DNA of 5,609 nucleotides. Source: Wenzhouxiangella sp. (GTDB lineage Bacteria; Pseudomonadota; Gammaproteobacteria; Xanthomonadales; Wenzhouxiangellaceae). Numbering within the stretch: the stretch's first letter is position 1; each line of letters starts with the position of its first letter. Where the stretch lies: assembly GCA_007121485.1 (NCBI GenBank), contig SKKM01000082.1, forward strand, positions 1-5,609, given 5' to 3'. The notes beneath the pieces are model-generated. The model was given only the letters and a program-made list of their open reading frames with translations. It did no database searches and was not told the DNA's origin. Made by a program: the position numbers and the translations under genes. This document shows positions 1 to 5,609 of this stretch, one piece after another.

Positions 1-2354
1 AGCACGGCGGCCATGAATTCGGCCGGGTAGTGGGCCTTGAGCCAGGCGGTGTGATACGCCACCAGCGCATAGGCCACCGAGTGCGACTTGTTGAATCCGT
101 AGCGGGCGAAGGTCTCCATCAGGTTGAAGATGGCGTTGGCCTGTTCCTCGTCGATGTCGTTGCCCGCGGCGCCGGCCACGAAGATGGCGCGCTGCCGCTC
201 CATTTCCTCGGGCTTCTTCTTGCCCATGGCGCGCCTGAGCAGATCGGCGCCGCCGAGGCTGTAGCCGGCCAGTTCCTGGGCGATCTGCATGACCTGTTCC
301 TGGTACAGGATGACGCCGTAGGTGGGCTTGAGGATGGGCTCGCACATCGGGTGCGGGTACTTGACCGGCGTCTTGCCGTGCTTGCGGTTGATGTATTCAT
401 CGACCATGCCGGCATCCAGCGGTCCGGGTCGATACAGCGCCACGGCGGCCACGATGTCGTCGAAGCTGTCGGGCTTGAGCTTGCGCAGGAGTTCCTTCAT
501 GCCCGGGGATTCGAGCTGGAAGACTGCCGTGGTGTGAGCGGCCTGCAGCAGCTTGAAGGCCTCGGCGTCGTCCAGCGGCAGATCGTCGAAGTCCAGTGCT
601 TCCTGACCCGCCTGCGCGCGCTGCTCGTTGACCGCCTTCAGGGCCCAGTCGATGATGGTGAGGTTGCGCAGGCCCAGGAAGTCGAACTTGACCAGGCCCA
701 CGGCCTCGACGTCGTTCTTGTCGAACTGGGTCAGGACCGAGTGGCCGTCCGGCTCGGTGTACAGCGGCGTGAAGTCGGTCAGCGGGCTGGGCGCGATGAC
801 CAGGCCGCCGGCGTGCTTGCCGGCGTTGCGGGCCAGGCCCTCCAGCGAGCGGGCCAGGTCGAGAACCGAGCGGGTATCGTCTTCCTGATCGTAGCGCTGC
901 TTGAGCTCCGGCTCCTCCTCCAGCGCCTTGTCCAGCGTCATCTCCAGCTTGTTGGGGATCAGCTTGGCAATGGAGTCGACGAACCCGTAGTTGTAGCCCA
1001 GCACGCGACCGCAATCGCGCACCACGGCCTTGGCCGCCATGCTGCCGTAGGTGATGATCTGGGCCACGCGCTCGCGGCCGTAGGTTCGGGCCACGTAGTC
1101 GATGACCCGGTCGCGGCCCTCGACGCAGAAGTCGATGTCGAAGTCGGGCATGGAGACCCGCTCCGGATTCAGAAAGCGCTCGAAGAGTAGGTCGTAACAT
1201 ATTGGATCAACGTCAGTTATTCGCAGGCTCCAGGCGACGACCGAGCCGGCCCCCGAGCCGCGTCCCGGGCCGACCGGCACGCCGTTGTCGCGCGCCCAGG
1301 CGATGAAGTCGGCGACGATCAGGAAGTAGCCGGAAAAGCCCATCGAGGTGATGACATCGAGCTCGCGCTGGAGGCGGTCGGCGTAGTCCTGCTCGCTGGT
1401 GTCCGGGGCCAGCCCGTGGCGCCGGAGCCGGCGCTGCAGGCCTTCGGCGGCCTTGAGCCGGACGAACTCCGCCTCGGTCTGGCCCTCCGGCACCGGAAAG
1501 GCCGGCAGCACGTACTCGTCCAGGCGCAGTTCCAGGTTGCAGCGCTCGGCCAGGTGAACCGAGTTTTCCAGCGCAACCGGCAGATCGGCAAACAGCTCCG
1601 TCATCTCGGCGGCGCTCTTGAGATACTGCTGGTCGACGAATTCCCGCGAACGGCGCTTGTCGTCGAGCAGGCGTCCCTGGTGGATGCAGACCCGCGCCTC
1701 GTGCGCGGCGAAATCGTCCCTGGCCAGGAAACGGACATCGTTGCTGGCGACCACGGGCGTGCCGGTGCGCGCGGCCAGCGCCAGCAGCCCGTGTTCCAGT
1801 TCACTTTCACCCGGACGGGCCAGGCGCTCCAGGGCCAGGTACAGGCGGTCCGGGAACAGGCGCTGCCAGTCGCCCAGGCGCTGTCGGGCCAGGTTGGGGC
1901 GCGCGTCGCCCAGGGCCGTGCCCACGTTCGAGCCGCGCCCGATCAGCGCGATCAGGCCGTCGCTCTGGCCCTGCAGCCAGTTCGGCTGCAGGCGGGGCTG
2001 GCCGCCGCGATGGCGGCCCTCGAGGAAGGAGCGCGACAGCAGGCGGCACAGGTTCAGGTAGCCGGTGCGATCCTGGACCAGCAGGGTCGCGACGCCGAAT
2101 TGATCCAGGTGTTCTGCGTCCTGAATGCGCACGTCCGCACCGACGATCGGCTTGATGCCCCGGGCGATTGCCGCCTTGTAGAACTTGACCAGGGCGAACA
2201 GGTTGTGCCAATCGGTGACGGCGACCGCCGGCATGCGCAGCTCGACCGCGCGGCGGACCAGGTCGCTGATGCGTACCGTGCCGTCTTCGAGCGAGTACTC
2301 GGTATGCAGTCGCAGGTGGACGAAGTCAGTCCGGGCGGTGGGCGCCTCCGGCAT
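1..2354 (-). CDS. dnaE: DNA polymerase III subunit alpha, 3' end cut by window edge
   Basis: This is the catalytic subunit of the replicative polymerase, which extends DNA from primers within the Pol III holoenzyme. The frame is open from an ATG at 2354 to the left edge, giving 784 complete codons of a protein usually near 1160 residues. Order of domains: N-terminal PHP domain (about 1-275, beginning FVHLRLHTEYS), palm, thumb, then part of the fingers. Visible motifs are GPGRGSGAGS (362-371), MPDFDIDF (402-409) carrying catalytic Asp404 and Asp406, RNAGKHAGG (509-517), KFDFLGL with the third catalytic Asp558, and GFNKSHS (753-759). These match E. coli Asp401, Asp403 and Asp555 with a constant offset of three. 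The remaining fingers, helix-hairpin-helix, OB-fold, clamp-binding and tau-binding parts lie outside the window. The start is supported by the match of the N-terminus to the family and a weak purine stretch upstream. The PHP metal site looks degenerate (HLRLH, TDWHN), as in E. coli, where DnaQ supplies proofreading. Codons 378-389 are unusually AT-rich. Confidence 0.98.
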   Translation of the reverse strand, partial: MPEAPTARTDFVHLRLHTEYSLEDGTVRISDLVRRAVELRMPAVAVTDWHNLFALVKFYKAAIARGIKPIVGADVRIQDAEHLDQFGVATLLVQDRTGYLNLCRLLSRSFLEGRHRGGQPRLQPNWLQGQSDGLIALIGRGSNVGTALGDARPNLARQRLGDWQRLFPDRLYLALERLARPGESELEHGLLALAARTGTPVVASNDVRFLARDDFAAHEARVCIHQGRLLDDKRRSREFVDQQYLKSAAEMTELFADLPVALENSVHLAERCNLELRLDEYVLPAFPVPEGQTEAEFVRLKAAEGLQRRLRRHGLAPDTSEQDYADRLQRELDVITSMGFSGYFLIVADFIAWARDNGVPVGPGRGSGAGSVVAWSLRITDVDPICYDLLFERFLNPERVSMPDFDIDFCVEGRDRVIDYVARTYGRERVAQIITYGSMAAKAVVRDCGRVLGYNYGFVDSIAKLIPNKLEMTLDKALEEEPELKQRYDQEDDTRSVLDLARSLEGLARNAGKHAGGLVIAPSPLTDFTPLYTEPDGHSVLTQFDKNDVEAVGLVKFDFLGLRNLTIIDWALKAVNEQRAQAGQEALDFDDLPLDDAEAFKLLQAAHTTAVFQLESPGMKELLRKLKPDSFDDIVAAVALYRPGPLDAGMVDEYINRKHGKTPVKYPHPMCEPILKPTYGVILYQEQVMQIAQELAGYSLGGADLLRRAMGKKKPEEMERQRAIFVAGAAGNDIDEEQANAIFNLMETFARYGFNKSHSVAYALVAYHTAWLKAHYPAEFMAAV

Positions 2355-2357
2355 GGT

Positions 2358-2362
2358 CTCTC
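2358..2362 (-). promoter_or_regulatory. Possible weak ribosome binding site of dnaE
   Basis: The minus strand reads GAGAG followed by ACC and then the dnaE ATG. It is the only purine-rich stretch in the 23-base gap after the preceding gene. The match to the Shine-Dalgarno consensus is partial and the three-base spacer is short. Together with the small gap it is compatible with dnaE being translated from a message shared with the upstream gene. Confidence 0.35.
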
Positions 2363-2366
2363 AGCG

Positions 2367-2376
2367 GCCCGCGGGC
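2367..2376. repeat. Perfect 10-bp palindrome in the gap before dnaE
   Basis: GCCCGCGGGC reads the same on both strands and fills nearly half of the 23-base gap between the DUF349 gene stop codon and the dnaE start. With no loop bases it is a poor hairpin, and no T-run follows, so it is not a terminator. In DNA this GC-rich such palindromes can arise by chance, and no function can be assigned. Confidence 0.3.
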
Positions 2377-2377
2377 A

Positions 2378-5107
2378 TCAGTGGCCCACCATGTTGCGCA
2401 GGATGCCCTGGGCTTTCTCGACGCGGCCGTGCAAGGCCTCGTAATCTTCGGGCGCCAGCGGCAGGCACTGGTACCAGCGCTGCTGCAGCTGCTCGAGTTC
2501 ACTGGCCAGGTCGGGCTGGCGCTCGCGCTCGCTCATGCGCCGTGCCAGGCGCTGCACCTGGTAGTCCATGCGCAGCGACTGATCGGCCGCCGGCGTTTCC
2601 AGTCCGGACAGGAATTCGAACTCGACCGCGATCTGGCGGCCGGCCTTGCGGTTGGACTCGACTTGCGCATGCAGGGCTTCGGGCTCGAAATCCGGCGCCG
2701 CCAGGCGCTGGGCCAGGTCGAACAGCGCGTCGCCGACGGGATGCTGGGCGGGTCGGTCCGGAAGCTCTTGCGCGAGGTCCTCACGCTGGCCCTGGCTGCG
2801 CAGGGTCCAGAGCCGCTGGACCAGCTGCGCCAGCGCAAGGATGTGGTCGTCCGCGCGCCGGCGCAGTTTCGCCTGCTGCTCGGACACGCGCTGTTCGAAG
2901 CGCTGCTCGGCGCGTTCAAAGCGCCGGTTCAGCGACTCCGGACGGCCTTCGTGGCGCAGCCATTCGTCGATCAGGCCGAGCAGGCGGCCGTGGGCGCTCT
3001 CCAGTTCCTCGCCCGGAAGATCGGCCAGGGCTTCGGCCTTGGCGCACAGGGCCTTGAGTTCCGCCTGTGTTTCCTGGTCGGCCTGGCGACGCTGGTCGTG
3101 CTCGCCCTTGAGCTGCTCGAACAGGGGGTCCATGGGCTCGCGAAACTGGCGCCACAACTCCTGCTCGACCTTGCGCCGGCCGGAGCCGGCCTTTTGCCAC
3201 TGGCTTTGCAACGCCTTGGCCTTGTCCACCGCGGTCTTGAGATCCTTTTCGTGGCTCAGGGCGCGCGCTTCGGCCACCAGCCGGCGCTTGACCGACTCGA
3301 CGGCTTCGAAGCGCTGGTCGAGGGCCGCAGAGATACCGTTCATCAATTCGCGCAGGCCGGCTGCCGAGGAGCCACGGGCCTTGGGCGGCAGGTCGTCCAT
3401 CCTGCGGATGGCCTGGCGCGCCTTGCGCATGAAACCCAGCAGGGTGGCGGTTTCCGCATTGTCGTCGGCCACGGCCTGGCGCCCGGCCTCGATGAAGGCC
3501 TGCAGGGTTTCGAGATTGTCGCGCAGCAGCTTCTCGCGCTTTTCGAAATAAGGCTTGCTTGCCGTGTAGGCCTGCTTGCAGGCCGCCTGGAACTGGCGCC
3601 ACTGGCCCGGCGGCGCGGCGAACCGGCGCTTGTCTCCGGGCAGCACTTCCAGGGCCTCCAGGCGTTTCCATTCATTGCGGGCCTGCTTCAGTGCGGCCAT
3701 GACGGCGTCCGGGTGCTGGCCGCTGTCGCTGAGTTGCTGGACACCGGCGATGAGTTCGTCGCGAATCTTGTTGTTCGACCAGTGCTGCCAGTTGCGCATT
3801 TCCTTCAGCCGGCCCTCCATGCGCTGCAGCCGGCCGCCGTCCACGCCCGAGCGCTGTCTTGGCGGTAGCCGATCATGCTCGCTGCGCAGCGCGCGCAGCT
3901 GGTCATTGGCCAGGGCCAGGTTGCCCGCTTCCAGGCTGGCGGCGACCTCGTCGAGGCGCGCGGAGAACTGCGCTCCCGGCCGGCTGGGGCCATCGGCCCG
4001 GGCTTCGTTGCCGCCCTGGTCTCCGGACCCGGCCTTCTCCCTGGACTGCATCTGGCTGGCCATCTGCACCTGTGCCTGCAGTTCGCGCAGCAGGGGCAGC
4101 ATGTCGGCCTTCAGGGCCTCTTCGGCCGGTCCGTGGGCCGGGATCTGGTTCCAGGTGCGGTCCCAGTGCGCCAGCAGCTCGCGGGCGTCAAGTTTTGTGC
4201 CCTTGCGGATGCTGCTGCGGATGAAGTCGGCGCTGCCGGCCAGTTTCGGGTCCGGCCCGCCCGGTTCCGGGGCGGTCTCGGCCTCGGGCTGCTGAGCCTC
4301 CTCGGCGGCTTGCTGCGGCAGGGCCTGCTGGCGCTGCAGCGCGGCTTCGATGATCCTGACCGCGCCCTGGAAGCGTCGGGCGAGGGGCTCGGGGTGATCG
4401 CCGATGGCGTCCCAGCGCGCGCGCAGTTCACCCAGTTCCTGGCCGAGGTCGCCGCGTCCGTGGCCGCGCGCCAGGGCCTCGGCGACCTCGACCAGGCGTT
4501 CCGACGCGGCCTGTCCGGGTACGGCGGTGCCGGCGGCAATGCGCAGCGACTCCAGTCGCTCCGCGGCAGCCTGGGCCCGCTTCTTGTTGCTGCGCCGGGC
4601 CTGTTGCACGACGCGCTCCAGGGTCGAAACCTGGTCGATGCGGGCGAGCAGGTCTGCGGCCAGCTGGTCGTCGCTTTCCCCGATGTAGCAGTCGCCCAGA
4701 AAGCCCTGGGCCGAGATTCGCGCCAGCGCCGCGCGACGCAGCCCCGCGGCCGGCGAGCTGCTCGCAACACGGCGCAGCAGCTCGTTGTCGCCGCTCAGCT
4801 TCAGCCATTCGATGCGCGCGCTCTCGAGTTCGGGCTTGTCCGTGCGACCGATCTCGCGGCTCAGGAACTGGTCGGCGGCGCGAACGATGTCCGCGTCGCT
4901 CTCGCGCAGCCGGGCATCCAGCCAGAACGGCTCGGAGTTCAGACGCTGCAGGGCAGCCAGGCGGACTCTGGCGGCATCGTCGTGCTGCGCCAGCTGCGGC
5001 AGCTCCTTCTTCAATTCCGGGTCCTGGTCGTGGCGAACGGCCTCCGCGCGGACGTCCGGGTCGCGGTTTTTCCAGGGCTTCTTGAACAGTTTCGAGCGCA
5101 GGTTCAT
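2378..5107 (-). CDS. DUF349 repeat protein with N-terminal HEAT-like region, function unknown
   Basis: This complete gene encodes 909 residues. The sequence is rich in Leu, Ala, Arg, Glu and Gln and looks almost wholly helical, with no signal peptide or membrane segment, so a cytoplasmic location is likely. Residues about 13-85 show HEAT-like helical pairs (DPDVRAEAV, DAARVRLAAL, DADIVRAA). From about 225 onward, nine degenerate units recur at 70-93-residue spacing. Each has a helix often ending in Trp, a Gly/Pro loop and a second helix often with Phe: W231, W315/W319, about 408, W480, about 567, W637, W716, about 802 and W878. The unit around 632-666 (ALQSQWQKAG then LWRQF) is the clearest match to DUF349, whose role is unknown. 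Units 8 and 9 both carry EALHxxVE, exactly 80 residues apart (810 and 890). Linkers rich in Gln, Pro, Glu, Gly and Ser at about 258-287 and 349-379 flank unit 2. The ATG at 5107 is preferred over an in-frame TTG at 5134, because MNLRSKLFKKPWKNRDPDVR runs straight into the conserved region; neither start has a good Shine-Dalgarno sequence. The gene lies 23 bases before dnaE and is probably co-transcribed with it. A role as a scaffold or nucleic-acid-associated protein is only inference. Confidence 0.85.
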   Translation of the reverse strand: MNLRSKLFKKPWKNRDPDVRAEAVRHDQDPELKKELPQLAQHDDAARVRLAALQRLNSEPFWLDARLRESDADIVRAADQFLSREIGRTDKPELESARIEWLKLSGDNELLRRVASSSPAAGLRRAALARISAQGFLGDCYIGESDDQLAADLLARIDQVSTLERVVQQARRSNKKRAQAAAERLESLRIAAGTAVPGQAASERLVEVAEALARGHGRGDLGQELGELRARWDAIGDHPEPLARRFQGAVRIIEAALQRQQALPQQAAEEAQQPEAETAPEPGGPDPKLAGSADFIRSSIRKGTKLDARELLAHWDRTWNQIPAHGPAEEALKADMLPLLRELQAQVQMASQMQSREKAGSGDQGGNEARADGPSRPGAQFSARLDEVAASLEAGNLALANDQLRALRSEHDRLPPRQRSGVDGGRLQRMEGRLKEMRNWQHWSNNKIRDELIAGVQQLSDSGQHPDAVMAALKQARNEWKRLEALEVLPGDKRRFAAPPGQWRQFQAACKQAYTASKPYFEKREKLLRDNLETLQAFIEAGRQAVADDNAETATLLGFMRKARQAIRRMDDLPPKARGSSAAGLRELMNGISAALDQRFEAVESVKRRLVAEARALSHEKDLKTAVDKAKALQSQWQKAGSGRRKVEQELWRQFREPMDPLFEQLKGEHDQRRQADQETQAELKALCAKAEALADLPGEELESAHGRLLGLIDEWLRHEGRPESLNRRFERAEQRFEQRVSEQQAKLRRRADDHILALAQLVQRLWTLRSQGQREDLAQELPDRPAQHPVGDALFDLAQRLAAPDFEPEALHAQVESNRKAGRQIAVEFEFLSGLETPAADQSLRMDYQVQRLARRMSERERQPDLASELEQLQQRWYQCLPLAPEDYEALHGRVEKAQGILRNMVGH

Positions 5108-5208
5108 GCGGTGGGCAGAGGTCGGGTGAAGCAATGCGCAATAGGGTACAGCGATGACGGTTCCGGGGCCAGTCGGGCGTTCGCTTTCGGCGGCCCGGTG
5201 CGCACCTT
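5108..5208. other. Intergenic gap with an imperfect inverted repeat
   Basis: These 101 bases separate the TraB-like gene from the DUF349 gene. On the plus strand, CCGGGGCC (5163-5170) can pair with GGCCCGG (5192-5198) if one G is bulged, leaving a loop of 21 bases. No T-run follows on either strand, so an intrinsic terminator is not supported. A TACCCT hexamer (5148 to 5143, minus strand) is a poor -10 candidate with no recognisable -35 partner. No RNA gene or small coding region is apparent. Confidence 0.35.
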
Positions 5209-5609
5209 TCAGGCGGTCAGCTGTTGCACCATGCGAAAACCGGCGATCCAGGTTCCGGCGGCCGAGCCCAGGTTGGACAGGAAGAACACCACGAAGACGT
5301 GGGAGACCCGGTTGCGATACCAGCCCGAGATGCGCATGACGTCGTCGCGAAGCGACTCGAAGTCGATCACCCGCGGCTTGCGCAACCAGGTTTCGACCGC
5401 GCCGGTCACCATGCCCGCGCCGATGGTCGGGTTCAGGGAGGTCAGGGGCGCGGCGACAATGGCAGTGAGGACGGTCAGCGGGTGGGCGCGGGCGAGCAGG
5501 GCGCCGAGCGCGGACAGCGAGCCGTTGATCACGACCCAGGTCAGCACCAGCGCCCAGCCCAGCTCCGGCGACCGGCTGAAGCCGATCGCGAAGCCGCTGA
5601 GCACGGCGA
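5209..5609 (-). CDS. TraB/PrgY-family membrane protein, C-terminal part, 5' end cut by window edge
   Basis: The frame is open from the right edge to a TGA at 5211-5209, giving 132 complete codons of a family usually near 400 residues. The visible piece carries the hydrophobic C-terminal region: a segment around LGWALVLTWVVINGSLSALGALLA, then the conserved stretch HPLTVLTAIVAAPLTSLNPTIGAGM, an amphipathic WLRKPRVIDFESLRDD section, and a last hydrophobic segment HVFVVFFLSNLGSAAGTWIAGF near the end. The order and the SLNPTIGAGM and DFESLRDD signatures fit the TraB family, named for the enterococcal pheromone-shutdown protein PrgY/TraB. In most bacteria and archaea the cellular role of these proteins is unknown, and no pheromone function should be inferred here. 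The N-terminal soluble domain with the putative catalytic motifs is outside the window. A GTG at 5604 is an internal codon, not a start. The gene runs in the same direction as the DUF349 gene, 101 bases upstream of it. Confidence 0.85.
   Translation of the reverse strand, partial: AVLSGFAIGFSRSPELGWALVLTWVVINGSLSALGALLARAHPLTVLTAIVAAPLTSLNPTIGAGMVTGAVETWLRKPRVIDFESLRDDVMRISGWYRNRVSHVFVVFFLSNLGSAAGTWIAGFRMVQQLTA

Noticed and set aside
30..1190. A 386-residue plus-strand reading frame opposite dnaE
   Set aside because: The minus strand carries a clear dnaE with all catalytic motifs. The opposite frame is a GC-codon shadow with no recognisable domain.
1190..1222. The AT-rich patch in dnaE as an internal promoter
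   Set aside because: TAACAT on the plus strand resembles a -10 box, and TTGATC on the minus strand a -35 box, but neither has a partner element at the right spacing.
1416..2444. A 342-residue plus-strand reading frame opposite the 5' half of dnaE
   Set aside because: It spans the dnaE start and the end of the DUF349 gene, its composition is typical of antisense of GC-rich coding DNA, and it matches no family I recognise.
2381..3868. A 495-residue plus-strand reading frame opposite the DUF349 gene
   Set aside because: It is long and rich in Leu, Ala, Gly, Val and Gln, but this is expected opposite a Gln/Leu/Ala/Arg-rich helical gene. The minus-strand product has real repeat structure and family signatures.
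5136..5160. A sigma-70-like promoter upstream of the DUF349 gene (TACCCT as -10)
   Set aside because: Only three of six bases match the -10 consensus and no -35 element is present at a suitable distance.
5209..5604. The TraB-like frame as a complete 131-residue protein starting at GTG 5604
   Set aside because: The frame stays open to the window edge and the piece corresponds only to the C-terminal membrane region of a family near 400 residues, so it is a truncated view of a longer gene.
1..5609. A new defence, mobile or secondary-metabolism system
   Set aside because: No transposase, integrase, nuclease cassette, direct-repeat array or biosynthetic gene is visible. The three genes are a core polymerase, a DUF349 protein and a TraB-family membrane protein.

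Overview
This is a GC-rich window (roughly two thirds G+C by eye, not counted) from a bacterial chromosome. It is densely coded, and all real genes lie on the minus strand. The strongest taxonomic clue is the partial dnaE product. It lines up almost residue for residue with the E. coli replicative polymerase, with its catalytic aspartates shifted by only three positions, and it shares the degraded PHP metal site of that lineage. A GC-rich gammaproteobacterium is the best guess; I cannot resolve it further.

Layout in the direction of transcription (right to left): (1) 5609-5209, the C-terminal third or so of a TraB/PrgY-type membrane protein whose 5' part lies beyond the right edge. (2) 5208-5108, a 101-base gap with an imperfect inverted repeat but no convincing promoter or terminator. 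(3) 5107-2378, a complete gene for a 909-residue, almost entirely helical protein with N-terminal HEAT-like repeats and a long array of DUF349-type units. (4) A 23-base gap containing a perfect 10-bp palindrome and a weak ribosome binding site. (5) 2354-1, dnaE, the DNA polymerase III alpha subunit, cut by the left edge after 784 codons, inside the fingers domain.

The short gap and shared direction suggest that the DUF349 gene and dnaE are co-transcribed; traB may or may not belong to the same unit. This differs from the E. coli order, where rnhB precedes dnaE in the lpxA-lpxB-rnhB-dnaE-accA cluster. Nothing visible ties the three proteins into one pathway: dnaE is core replication machinery, the DUF349 protein is a scaffold-like protein of unknown function, and the TraB-like protein is a membrane protein of poorly defined role.

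I see no mobile element, CRISPR array, RNA gene or defence system. The points worth a second look are the repeat architecture of the DUF349 protein, its position immediately 5' of dnaE, and a short AT-rich patch of unusual codons inside dnaE.
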